Assembly: GCA_938007965.1 (NCBI GenBank)
Contig: CALLMH010000029.1
Location: forward strand, 1 to 49,790
Direction of reading: 5' to 3'
DNA: 49,790 bases
Origin: an uncultured Saprospiraceae bacterium
Lineage (GTDB): Bacteria; Bacteroidota; Bacteroidia; Chitinophagales; Saprospiraceae
Below are positions 21,348-29,440 of the stretch, one piece after another; the stretch's first letter is position 1, and every line of letters begins with the position of its first letter. The position numbers were made by a program, and so were the translations under genes. The notes below the pieces were generated by a model that was not told where the DNA came from, did no database searches, and saw nothing but the letters and a program-made list of their open reading frames with translations.

Positions 21348-22877
21348 CTATTTTATTATTTTCCTTGAAGACTTAATAGGTCCTAAAAATGATGTTTCCG
21401 TTTCATCTATCAATTTGCCATTTCCATATACTTGCACCTCTATTTTGGTGCTTCTTTCTGTAAGCTTATCTTTAGGTATCTTTATAAATACTGCCCCCTC
21501 GGTTGTTGCATTTTTGATCGTTGTAGGTGGATTTCCTATTGGTTCGAAAACGATATAGTCAATTCCTTCAACTTTGAAAGTAACATCTACCTGCATATCC
21601 GTCTTATTGATCAATTGGTAATTATATAGATTACTAATGTAGCCGTCTTCAGAAGTCTGATATGTCATACCAGGTGTACGTAATAATAATGTCTCTACAT
21701 CCGATCTAGAGATAAATAGAAACGATTCTAAACCTATCAAAATGATCAATACCGCAGAGTAGGCTGCAGCTCTTGCTGTCCATACTGACTTTTTCTTTTG
21801 TACTACTCCATTATAGCTGTCTATTCTGATAAGCCCTTCCGGTTTATAGATTTTGACCATCACCTCATCGCAGGCATCCATACATGCGGTACAGTTGATA
21901 CATTCTAGCTGTACGCCATTTCGTATGTCGATTCCAGTTGGACATACTTGGACACAAAGCCCACAATCTACACAGTCTCCTTGACGTGGCTCTGACTCTA
22001 AATCTTTGAACATAGTCTTGAGTGCATCGGCTGGATAAGCACTGACACTTTGCTTAAGTGCATGTACCCCATCTGTCAAATCCCTTTTCTTTTCCTTTCT
22101 ATGCTTTACCAATTTGCCCCTGGGCTCACCTCGTTCGAAATCATAAGTTACAGCCAATGAATCCTCATCTAACAAGACTCCTTGCAATCTTCCGTAAGGG
22201 CAGATCGTAGTGCATACTTGCTCTCGTAGTACTGAGAATACACCGTAGAACATCCCCGTGAATATCACCATAGCTATAAATCCGCCTAGATGCTCACCAA
22301 TAGGATCAGTAACTATACTCCACACCTCTTCTATCCCAATGATATATGACAAAAACGTATGTGCGATCAAAACAGAAATCAGTATAAATAGACTTTGTTT
22401 CAGTATCTTCTTCCATAATTTACCGGTTGTCCATTCTGATTTATTGAGTCGTTTCTGAGCATTGGCATCGCCCTCTATCCAGTACTCTATCCTACGGAAT
22501 ACCATCTCCATAAAAATAGTCTGAGGACAGACCCATCCACAAAATAATCTTCCATATACCACCGTAAATAGTGCGATGAATATAATACCAATCAACATGG
22601 CGATCACAAACAAGTGGAAATCCTGGGGTGAAAAATAGATTCCAAAGATGATAAATTCTGTCTCTAAAACATTTAACAATACCAGCGGCTTCCCATTATA
22701 GGATAGAAATGGTAGTCCGAATAATATCGTCAATAATATATAAGAGACATACTTCCGGTAATTGTAGAATTTCCCCTTAGGCTTCTTAGGGTATATCCAT
22801 ACTCGCTTGCCAGAATTATCCACTGTAGATATCTGATCTCTATACCCTTTTTCGTCTTGTGTTCTTATTACCCCCAT
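21348..22877 (-). CDS. ccoG: CcoG/FixG cytochrome c oxidase accessory ferredoxin
   Basis: A 509-aa membrane iron-sulfur protein with several N-terminal helices, FCGWVCPQTIFMEMVFRRIEYWIEGD, then a two-cluster ferredoxin segment GDCVDCGLCVQVCPTGIDIRNG and CINCTACMDACD, another helix, and a C-terminal Ig-like domain. These are the standard CcoG parts. CcoG is known to be needed for copper delivery to cbb3 oxidase as a cupric reductase. It starts 8 nt after the ccoP stop. Confidence 0.93.
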   Translation of the reverse strand: MGVIRTQDEKGYRDQISTVDNSGKRVWIYPKKPKGKFYNYRKYVSYILLTILFGLPFLSYNGKPLVLLNVLETEFIIFGIYFSPQDFHLFVIAMLIGIIFIALFTVVYGRLFCGWVCPQTIFMEMVFRRIEYWIEGDANAQKRLNKSEWTTGKLWKKILKQSLFILISVLIAHTFLSYIIGIEEVWSIVTDPIGEHLGGFIAMVIFTGMFYGVFSVLREQVCTTICPYGRLQGVLLDEDSLAVTYDFERGEPRGKLVKHRKEKKRDLTDGVHALKQSVSAYPADALKTMFKDLESEPRQGDCVDCGLCVQVCPTGIDIRNGVQLECINCTACMDACDEVMVKIYKPEGLIRIDSYNGVVQKKKSVWTARAAAYSAVLIILIGLESFLFISRSDVETLLLRTPGMTYQTSEDGYISNLYNYQLINKTDMQVDVTFKVEGIDYIVFEPIGNPPTTIKNATTEGAVFIKIPKDKLTERSTKIEVQVYGNGKLIDETETSFLGPIKSSRKIIK

Positions 22878-22885
22878 ACCCTTTT

Positions 22886-23794
22886 CTAGTCCACTGATCC
22901 AATCATTTCACCTCCCTCTTCTTCGTAGGGTTCGCCTTGTGGCCCCTTCTGATTTGGAGGATTAGTACCTTGCAGTGTCTGTATATAACTGGCTATTTTA
23001 TGCATCGTCGCCGGCTGCAACTGAGTCTTCCATGCTATCATACCCTTCTCTGGCACTCCGTTCTTGATGGTTTTGTAGATATGTCCGATTGATCCACCGT
23101 GAATCCAGAACTTATCCGTAAGGTTAGGACCTACCCCACCTTGACCTTCTTGTCCATGACATGCTGCACAATTTGCTTTAAATATACTTGCACCTACATC
23201 CAGTGATTTCTGATCGGTAAGCATTACAAGATTTTTTTCGTCTATGGTATTGACCTGTCTTGCTGCATAAGCAGCTCTTTCATCCTCTCCTCGTTTCATT
23301 GCTATCTCATACTCTTCGGTTTGACTCATCCCGATATCTGAGAAGTGCTGTACATAAATATACCCTATGGCTATCAATATTGAGACATAAAAACCATATA
23401 GCCACCACGGCGGAAGACTGTTATCTAGCTCCTTAATACCATCATAATCATGGTCTAATTGTATATCAGTCTCTTTTTCTATGGGTACCAGGTTCCATGC
23501 TTTTCTGTACCATTTCGATACAAAACTCTCCCCTGATTTTACTGGAGGTGGCGTAGGTTCTATTCCTTGAGCTCTGAGATATTCTCTCCCTTTATCTATC
23601 ATGATAGAGTTGGTCAGATTCCATAGTGCCAGCATGACACCTCCGATAATTAATCCCGCTACGATAAATATAATATTGTGTAGAACCCAAGTCGATACAG
23701 GATTAGTCATAGCTTTGCCTGCGCCAGTAACCAAAGTAGGAGCTGTGACCAATAAGACAAGAAAAGCCGCTTTATATTTCAATTTATTCCTCAT
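22886..23794 (-). CDS. ccoP: cbb3 oxidase subunit III (mono-haem CcoP)
   Basis: A 302-aa membrane-anchored cytochrome c with two hydrophobic segments (about 35-58 and 130-150) and one haem c motif, CAACHG (C209, C212, H213), followed by GPNLTDKFW and a Met-containing GMIAW. Proteobacterial CcoP carries two haems; one only is common in Bacteroidota. It passes electrons from quinol-cytochrome c reduction to CcoO and the CcoN active site. It lies between the ccoQ-like gene and ccoG. Confidence 0.92.
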   Translation of the reverse strand: MRNKLKYKAAFLVLLVTAPTLVTGAGKAMTNPVSTWVLHNIIFIVAGLIIGGVMLALWNLTNSIMIDKGREYLRAQGIEPTPPPVKSGESFVSKWYRKAWNLVPIEKETDIQLDHDYDGIKELDNSLPPWWLYGFYVSILIAIGYIYVQHFSDIGMSQTEEYEIAMKRGEDERAAYAARQVNTIDEKNLVMLTDQKSLDVGASIFKANCAACHGQEGQGGVGPNLTDKFWIHGGSIGHIYKTIKNGVPEKGMIAWKTQLQPATMHKIASYIQTLQGTNPPNQKGPQGEPYEEEGGEMIGSVD

Positions 23795-23806
23795 TTTACA
23801 ATAGTA

Positions 23807-23986
23807 TTAATCTTGAATAATAGGAGCGTCATCAGATAACGGCAAATCCGCAATATGCTGCAAGGACTTAGCGTCTTTGACGAAGGCTAAATAGACAGAC
23901 ATTAGAAAGACGAAAAAAAATGTCATCAAAGCAAATACTGCCATCCAATTAATATTTCCAGCTGTTTGTAATATATATTTATACAT
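23807..23986 (-). CDS. ccoQ: CcoQ-like small subunit
   Basis: A 59-aa protein from the ATG at 23986. The frame can be opened further upstream, but that would run into the ccoNO coding region and adds non-conserved residues. It has one membrane helix (INWMAVFALMTFFFVFLMSV) and a short acidic tail. Position between ccoNO and ccoP and the size fit CcoQ, which stabilises the cbb3 complex. Confidence 0.7.
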   Translation of the reverse strand: MYKYILQTAGNINWMAVFALMTFFFVFLMSVYLAFVKDAKSLQHIADLPLSDDAPIIQD

Positions 23987-23999
23987 AATTATTTGATTT

Positions 24000-26129
24000 T
24001 TAATTTTTAGTGATTGGCTTAGGTTTGATATCCGTCCCCAACCGTTGCAAGTAGGCAATCAATGCCACGATCTCCTTATCTTCAAGTTTTTCTTGTTCTA
24101 CTCCTTGATCCCGCAGCTCATCTGCAATTTGCTTCGCTTGTGCCTTTAGATTATCCACCGCTCTGTCTTCGAATCCATCAGGGTATGGTGTATTGAGCAT
24201 TTTGAGTACTTCGATTTTGGCAGCTGTATATTCTGTATTTAAATCTTGTTCCAGCAACCATGGATATGGCGGCATGATAGATCCAGGTGACATACTTTCG
24301 GGCTCCATCATATGATTGTAGTGCCAGCTATGTGGATATTTCCCACCGAGTCTATGTAGGTCTGGTCCTGTACGCTTACTCCCCCATAGAAACGGCCTAT
24401 CATATATGAACTCTCCAGACTTACTAAATTCTCCATATCGCTCCGTCTCTGATCTAAATGGTCGAACCATCTGAGAGTGGCAACTGATACAGCCTTCTTT
24501 GATATACAAATCTCTGCCTTCTAGCTCTAGCGGAGTGTAGGGCATCACACTTGCGATCTTAGGTACATTTTTATCGATCACGAGCATCGGGAATATCTCT
24601 ACTAAACCTCCGATTAATACTACAACTGCACTCGCCACCATCAACTGTACTGGTCGCCTCTCTATCCATCTGTGCCAATGCTCTCCTTTGTGTGAGACAT
24701 GGTTCTCTCTAGCTGGCGCAGAAGTAGGGACATTCTCTATGAGCGTGCCAGACTTAGCCGTCTTCCATAGGTTATATGCCATCAAGAATACACCGATTAC
24801 ATATATCGCACCACCCAATGACCTGAGCATGTACATCGGTATGATCTGAGTTACTGTTTCTAAGAAGTTTCCATATTGTAAGAATCCATCTGGGGTGAAT
24901 TTCTTCCACATCAAACTCTGTGTCCATCCCGCCCAGTACAATGGTACTGTGTAGAACAAAGTACCCAACGTACTCATCCAGAAATGTGTATTCGCTAATT
25001 TCGTAGAGAATAGCTTAGTCCCATATAGCCTTGGCCATAACCAGTACAGGACCCCAAATGTGAGCATTCCGTTCCAGCCCAAAGTACCTACATGTACATG
25101 ACCTACTGTCCAATCTGTATAATGACTGATCGCATTGATAGACTTGATACTTAATAATGGACCTTCTAATGTAGCCATTCCATAGGCTGTTACAGCTACC
25201 ACCATAAATTTCAATATTGGATCTTTTCGTACCCTATCCCAAGCGCCTCTGAGAGTAAGTAGTCCATTCAACATACCTCCCCAAGATGGTGCGATCAACA
25301 TGATACTGAATACAGAACCCAATGACTGCGCCCAATCAGGCAGTGATGTGTATAGTAAATGGTGAGGACCAGCCCATATGTATATAAATATCAATGCCCA
25401 GAAGTGTACGATTGATAATTTGTAAGAATATACGGGTCGATTTGCTGCCTTTGGCAAGAAATAGTACATCAATCCTAAGTAAGGTGTCGTCAAGAAGAAT
25501 GCAACAGCATTGTGCCCATACCACCACTGTATCAATGCATCTTGCACACCAGCGAATACAGGGATACTATTCCACATATGCACAGGAATCTCTAGATTTT
25601 TGATGACATGCAATATGGTAACCGTCACCCATGTCCCGATATAGAACCAGATGGCTACGTAGAGGTGATTTTCTCTTCTCTTGAGAATAGTCCCAAACAT
25701 ATTAATACCAAACACGATCCAGACTAATGCTATAGCTATATCTATCGGCCACTCAAGCTCAGCATATTCTGCAGAACTCGTGATACCTAGCGGAAGCGTA
25801 ATCGCGGCAGCTACTATAATCAACTGCCATCCCCAGAAGTGGACTTTAGACAATGTATCGCTGTACATCCTAGCTTTGAGTAATCGCTGAAGCGAATAAT
25901 ATACGCCTAAGAAGATACCATTGCCCACGAATGCAAAGATTACAGCATTAGTATGCAATGGTCGTATCCGCCCGAAGGTGAAATATTGTGTCATATTGAA
26001 ATCTGGCCATACCAATTGAAGTGCTGCCAATAAACCTACCAGCATACCTACTATACCCCATATGGTAGTGGCTATTCCGAAGTCACGTACGATCTTATTA
26101 TCGTAACTAAATTGTTCTAATTGTGCCAT
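24000..26129 (-). CDS. ccoN: Fused cbb3 oxidase subunits I and II (CcoNO)
   Basis: A 709-aa fusion. Residues 1 to about 470 are the CcoN haem-copper core with at least 12 helices and the metal-ligand histidines in RPLHTNAVIFAF, WWYGHNAVAFFL, WAGPHHLLYTSLPDW and DWTVGHVHVGTLGWN. After a linker and a membrane helix, residues about 500-709 are CcoO, with the haem c site CISCH (C547, C550, H551) and the Met ligand in GSIMPPYPW. The fusion is typical of Bacteroidota. This is the catalytic subunit of a high-affinity terminal oxidase reducing O2 to water. The first gene of the operon, ccoS, ends 4 nt upstream. Confidence 0.95.
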   Translation of the reverse strand: MAQLEQFSYDNKIVRDFGIATTIWGIVGMLVGLLAALQLVWPDFNMTQYFTFGRIRPLHTNAVIFAFVGNGIFLGVYYSLQRLLKARMYSDTLSKVHFWGWQLIIVAAAITLPLGITSSAEYAELEWPIDIAIALVWIVFGINMFGTILKRRENHLYVAIWFYIGTWVTVTILHVIKNLEIPVHMWNSIPVFAGVQDALIQWWYGHNAVAFFLTTPYLGLMYYFLPKAANRPVYSYKLSIVHFWALIFIYIWAGPHHLLYTSLPDWAQSLGSVFSIMLIAPSWGGMLNGLLTLRGAWDRVRKDPILKFMVVAVTAYGMATLEGPLLSIKSINAISHYTDWTVGHVHVGTLGWNGMLTFGVLYWLWPRLYGTKLFSTKLANTHFWMSTLGTLFYTVPLYWAGWTQSLMWKKFTPDGFLQYGNFLETVTQIIPMYMLRSLGGAIYVIGVFLMAYNLWKTAKSGTLIENVPTSAPARENHVSHKGEHWHRWIERRPVQLMVASAVVVLIGGLVEIFPMLVIDKNVPKIASVMPYTPLELEGRDLYIKEGCISCHSQMVRPFRSETERYGEFSKSGEFIYDRPFLWGSKRTGPDLHRLGGKYPHSWHYNHMMEPESMSPGSIMPPYPWLLEQDLNTEYTAAKIEVLKMLNTPYPDGFEDRAVDNLKAQAKQIADELRDQGVEQEKLEDKEIVALIAYLQRLGTDIKPKPITKN

Positions 26130-26132
26130 TAG

Positions 26133-26339
26133 CTATTGTTGTTTTGATTGATTTGATTGATTACTTTCCACTGTAGAGGATACTTCTATAGGAAGGAGCA
26201 TGTCATCATCGACTAAGATCCTCATAGAAGGTGTAAAGTCATCCTCATATTGACCATCTTTGACAGCCCAGAAAAATGCGAAGAGAAATCCTCCTGCGAC
26301 ACATAGACTGATGATTATTAGAAATAAGATGATCTTCAT
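26133..26339 (-). CDS. ccoS: CcoS-like cbb3 maturation protein
   Basis: A 68-aa protein from the ATG at 26339; an upstream in-frame ATG at 26408 would place the start inside the regulatory palindrome and is unlikely. It has one helix with LFAFFWAVKDGQYEDD, the CcoS signature (FxWAxxxGQFDD). CcoS is needed for cofactor insertion into CcoN. It is the first gene of the seven-gene operon, and an FNR-like box and a -7 element lie just upstream. Confidence 0.85.
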   Translation of the reverse strand: MKIILFLIIISLCVAGGFLFAFFWAVKDGQYEDDFTPSMRILVDDDMLLPIEVSSTVESNQSNQSKQQ

Positions 26340-26386
26340 AGTATTTTTAATTTTAAATATAGGTGCAAGGTAATTGGAGACTAGAT

Positions 26387-26435
26387 CAAGTCTAATGACG
26401 GCAATCATAAAGAGGCATGATTTGAATCATGCCTC
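26387..26435 (-). promoter_or_regulatory. FNR/CRP-like box and -7 element of the cbb3 operon
   Basis: A perfect palindrome with 10-bp arms (26412-26421 and 26426-26435) contains the box TGATTTGAATCA at 26418-26429. Read on the minus strand, TAGACTTG (26387-26394; TAnnTTTG with one mismatch) is centred exactly 33 nt from the box centre, placing the box near -40 (class II activation). The leader to the ccoS ATG is about 45 nt. The hairpin is not followed by a T run in either direction, so an operator fits better than a terminator. Confidence 0.75.
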
Positions 26436-26641
26436 ATAGGTGTATTGAGTCTACTTAAAATAGTATTGTGATTAGCTCTATACAGATACCTATAATTTGA
26501 CTCTGCAGGTTTATCTAACTAATCGTATGCTCTTGAAAGAAAAAAAATCAATCCTAGTCAGCAGATAGATTTCTGTTTGTTTATTAGGTAATATTCAGTC
26601 GAATCCCTCTTAGATAGAATGACGAAGCTCTTTATCAATAA

Positions 26642-26684
26642 TGATATATGTCATACCAAAAGGAATAGTAATGAATGATATTTG
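26642..26684 (+). promoter_or_regulatory. FNR/CRP-like box and -7 element of the 129-aa gene
   Basis: The box TGATATATGTCA (26642-26653) is followed by GATATTTG (26677-26684) with exactly 33 nt between centres. The presumed start site is about 30 nt before the ATG at 26716. The same GATATTTG sequence occurs at two other promoters here. Confidence 0.65.
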
Positions 26685-26715
26685 AGTCATACTATCAAAC
26701 TATAAATAAAGATCA

Positions 26716-27105
26716 ATGAATAATATGTCTACTATAATCGAACTGGATGCGGATCATCAAATCTGGAACAACGAACTCAATGATATGAAGGAGGAAATTT
26801 TGTTTTTTGAACAAATCTTAGATCATAAAACCAATGCCTATAACTTTGCAGAGATCGGACAATTACAAAATCAACTTCGAATCCATAGTTATGACATTGA
26901 GAAAATAAAAACCAGGATCCAGAAGTGTCAATTGCATAGCGATACAATCGGAGGAAGCTGTTTTGAATTGGTAACCGAAAACAAGGAAAACTACCATCAA
27001 AATATCGGTCAGATGGTCGATCGGCAAATTGATTTGTTCAGTGAATTAAAAACCAAATTTCAAGATTTTTCTCAAAATAATAATCAGGATTACCATACTA
27101 GATGA
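26716..27105 (+). CDS. Coiled-coil protein of unknown function
   Basis: A 129-aa soluble, acidic protein predicted to be almost wholly helical (LNDMKEEILFFEQILDHK, YDIEKIKTRIQKCQL, QMVDRQIDLFSELKTKFQDF). I recognise no family. A second ATG at residue 4 is an alternative start. It sits between the cbb3 operon and the CBS genes and has its own FNR-like promoter, so it probably belongs to the low-oxygen regulon. The frame shows normal coding character and a proper promoter, so it is likely real. Confidence 0.65.
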   Translation: MNNMSTIIELDADHQIWNNELNDMKEEILFFEQILDHKTNAYNFAEIGQLQNQLRIHSYDIEKIKTRIQKCQLHSDTIGGSCFELVTENKENYHQNIGQMVDRQIDLFSELKTKFQDFSQNNNQDYHTR

Positions 27106-27181
27106 TAAAGTAATAAGTCAATAAAAGAATGGTGTTATATCTATAATCTGTAACATTCATTTTCACACGGCAATTACAGGA

Positions 27182-27246
27182 TAACAAAGATCATCACTTC
27201 CAATGACATAGATCAACTCCGACAGCTAAAAAAGCTAGGATATTTG
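27182..27246 (+). promoter_or_regulatory. FNR/CRP-like boxes and -7 element of the CBS genes
   Basis: TGACATAGATCA (27204-27215) is followed by GATATTTG (27239-27246), 33 nt centre to centre. A weaker box, TAACAAAGATCA (27182-27193), lies exactly 22 nt further upstream. This places the CBS genes at 27327 and 27521 under the same control. An 11-codon open frame (27267-27302) sits in the leader; its role, if any, is unknown. Confidence 0.6.
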
Positions 27247-27326
27247 AATTATAAATAATACTTATTATGAAACGAAAACTAAATCAACAACTAATTGGAT
27301 GAATTTCTAAGGACAAAAAATATCAA

Positions 27327-27521
27327 ATGTCTACTGTAGACGAAATCATGACACCTAGACCATATTGTATCGAATCCGATGCACTCATCTCAGACGTCAC
27401 AGAGATCATGATACAAAAAAGGATTAACTGCCTACCTGTCAAAAATGGTGAAGAGTTAGTAGGCATTATCACTAATTATGATCTCGTAAAATACTTAAAT
27501 AACATTATAAACACTATCTAA
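27327..27521 (+). CDS. Single CBS-domain protein
   Basis: A 64-aa protein consisting of one CBS motif: VDEIMTPRPYCIESDALISD..., INCLPVKNGEELVGIITNYDLVKYL. CBS domains usually work as pairs in one chain, so this half-size protein must dimerise or is the surviving C-terminal half of a pair; a stop lies 8 codons upstream in frame. Its stop overlaps the next CBS gene's start (TAATG), so they are translationally coupled and could form a mixed complex. CBS modules bind adenosine nucleotides or related ligands. Confidence 0.65.
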   Translation: MSTVDEIMTPRPYCIESDALISDVTEIMIQKRINCLPVKNGEELVGIITNYDLVKYLNNIINTI

Positions 27522-27976
27522 TGAATACTCAAGAACTCTTACAAACGAAAGTAGAAAATGTAATGACAACTGATATAAAATCAGTACTAGAAAATGATGT
27601 AATGACTAAGGTGGATGCGCTCATGAAGAAATATAAATTTAATCACATACCTGTGGTTGATGATGATAATAACCTCAAAGGCATATTAACTAAGAATGAC
27701 ATCCTACTGATGAAGGATTGGGGGACTAACCTGCAACTGAGAACAGCGATAAAAGCAAATGATCAAATCCTAAATAGCACGACAGCTGGCAGAAGGATGA
27801 ATCGCAATATCATAACAGTAAGTCCTGAAGATACACTATCCAAGTGTGCTACCATCTTGAAAGAAAATACCTTTCATGCATTGCCCGTCGTCGAGGACGG
27901 TAGACTCGTAGGCATTATCACAACCTATGACTTGATCAATATTGCCTACCCTATTACACAATTATCGGAAAACTAA
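27521..27976 (+). CDS. CBS-domain pair protein
   Basis: A 151-aa protein with two CBS motifs and nothing else: VMTTDIKSVLENDVMTK... FNHIPVVDDDNNLKGILTKNDILLM and RRMNRNIITVSPEDTL... FHALPVVEDGRLVGIITTYDLINI. It presumably senses an adenine nucleotide. It overlaps the single-CBS gene by one base and probably shares its promoter. The partner enzyme or transporter is unknown. Confidence 0.8.
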   Translation: MNTQELLQTKVENVMTTDIKSVLENDVMTKVDALMKKYKFNHIPVVDDDNNLKGILTKNDILLMKDWGTNLQLRTAIKANDQILNSTTAGRRMNRNIITVSPEDTLSKCATILKENTFHALPVVEDGRLVGIITTYDLINIAYPITQLSEN

Positions 27977-27987
27977 ATACTGGCCTT

Positions 27988-28674
27988 ATGTTTAAAATAT
28001 TAGTCCCTGTAGATACTGGGTTCGGCTTCTTCCATCACCTTACGTAGAGCGAAATGTCTAGTTATGTTGATTCATGAAAATGTGAGATATAATAATCCCT
28101 GCCAGATCGTATTTGCATTTGATGAGCACTCAGATTTAGAATGCGCAATCTTAGCTGAGATTACTAAAGATCTTGAGATATACGCTCACTGGGTTTTAAG
28201 TGAAAAAAAATCATTGGTCACTGGAGAAACTCAGAGATCTAAAAGGTCAATTCATAGATCTAGAAGTATGTGGTGATCATGACATGTATCTATACCATCT
28301 CTGTAGATTCGAAAAGGAAATGTACTATACTACAAAAGCAGCGATCGACCCTATGTTAGATCTCTATGAATGGGGAGAATTTCAGATATCAGATAATGGT
28401 AGACTGCATGAATGAGGATTGGGAAATGGTGCAGAGACACTACCCCTCTATTGAATTATTGGGAAATAATAACATGGCATATAAATTGCAAACAACGAGA
28501 AAAATCCATCTCCAAGAATCAATAAATAGATTTAACACGGCGGTAAACAATGACGACTATATCCAACATGATCTCTGCGAATATGGTGAAGATCTTAGAT
28601 ATATTTATGTAGAATACATAAAGTCCCATGTCGATAGGGAAAAATCAATATCAATATTTTTAGCCACTTTATAA
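27988..28674 (+). pseudogene. Degenerate gene with frameshifts (USP-like start)
   Basis: An ATG at 27988 opens MFKILVPVDTGFGFFHHLT, then stops; MFKILVPVD is the usual N-terminus of universal stress proteins. Coding-like sequence continues in different frames: 28064-28276, then after an A8 run near 28203 another frame to 28415, then a third frame to 28674. The pieces read as one continuous acidic helical protein with at least two frame changes. The downstream part matches no family I know. It is likely a decaying stress-protein gene of this cluster; sequencing error at the A run is an alternative for one of the shifts. Confidence 0.5.
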
Positions 28675-28685
28675 ATACTGTAAAT

Positions 28686-29120
28686 ATGAAAATGTATCCA
28701 ACTATTAAGAATATAATGACATCAAATCCTGTAACCCTCACTGATGATAAGAGTGTCTCTCATATTATCGAAAAGATGAAAAAAAATGAATTTGATCATC
28801 TACCTGTTGTAGATAGATGGAATACCCTTCTAGGCATCATTTCGAAAACAGACTTGTATAAGAAAGCACTTAGCCTATCTCAAGAAACATCAGGAAAATC
28901 ATACACGTCGAAAGTTCTATTTGTCACTTCCGCTAGAGATATAATGACGCCTAACCCAGTAGTAGTAACCCCAGAACATACGGTAGATTATGCCATAGAA
29001 TTATTACTTCAGGGTGATTTTCATGCACTCCCTGTGGTAGAGGATAGTAAAGTCATTGGGATCATAACCTCCAAGGATGTATTAGAATTCATGATTGATA
29101 AAAAAGTCTTAGCGCTCTGA
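28686..29120 (+). CDS. CBS-domain pair protein
   Basis: A 144-aa protein of two CBS motifs: NIMTSNPVTLTDDKSV... FDHLPVVDRWNTLLGIISKTDLY and DIMTPNPVVVTPEHTV... FHALPVVEDSKVIGIITSKDVLEFM. It is similar in plan to the genes at 27521 and 30510 and probably arose by duplication. No FNR-like box was found directly upstream; it may be read from the promoter at 27204 through the degenerate gene. Confidence 0.8.
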   Translation: MKMYPTIKNIMTSNPVTLTDDKSVSHIIEKMKKNEFDHLPVVDRWNTLLGIISKTDLYKKALSLSQETSGKSYTSKVLFVTSARDIMTPNPVVVTPEHTVDYAIELLLQGDFHALPVVEDSKVIGIITSKDVLEFMIDKKVLAL

Positions 29121-29160
29121 GACTTTAGATTTATTTCAAAACAATAAAACACACATAAAT

Positions 29161-29265
29161 ATGAAACATAAATTACTCATTCTAATTCTTCTATTGCCTA
29201 TCATTTTTGATAAACAATTAACTCTTCTTGATAATCTACGTATTCTTAAGTACGGATATCCGTAA
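29161..29265 (+). pseudogene. Possible truncated secreted-protein start running into a repeat
   Basis: A 34-codon frame begins MKHKLLILILLLPIIF, a convincing signal-peptide start, 40 nt after the CBS gene, but ends inside repeat copy A. This may be a gene cut off by insertion of the repeat. A chance open frame is also possible. Confidence 0.3.
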
Positions 29266-29440
29266 ATAACAAACTTCCTTATTCCATAATAGTTTTTTTT
29301 TTACTACTTCTGAAAAGATTACCCAGCTTATTGGTCTTATTGCCGAAAAACTACACTGACTAAGGCCACTTTAACTTGTTGCAGCAACTTTATACAATAC
29401 CAGAATGTAGAAAGTAGCCCTACTACTGTACATCCTTAAG
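29241..29440. repeat. Dispersed repeat, copy A
   Basis: This segment resembles 33801-34025. A 23-nt block (29346-29368) is identical to 33932-33954, followed by a shared ACTTGTTG and AGCAACTTTATA. A 19-nt block (29255-29273) is identical to copy C at 12938-12956. No coding frame runs through it. The copies are diverged elsewhere, as in an old non-autonomous element. Confidence 0.6.

Noticed and set aside
26412-26435. Hairpin upstream of ccoS as a rho-independent terminator
   Set aside because: No T run follows on either strand and no gene ends there; an operator fits better.
27160-27264. Coding-like stretch before the CBS genes (ending LRQLKKLGYLNYK)
   Set aside because: It has no start codon and lies exactly over the boxes and -7 element, so it was read as a promoter region and not a gene remnant.
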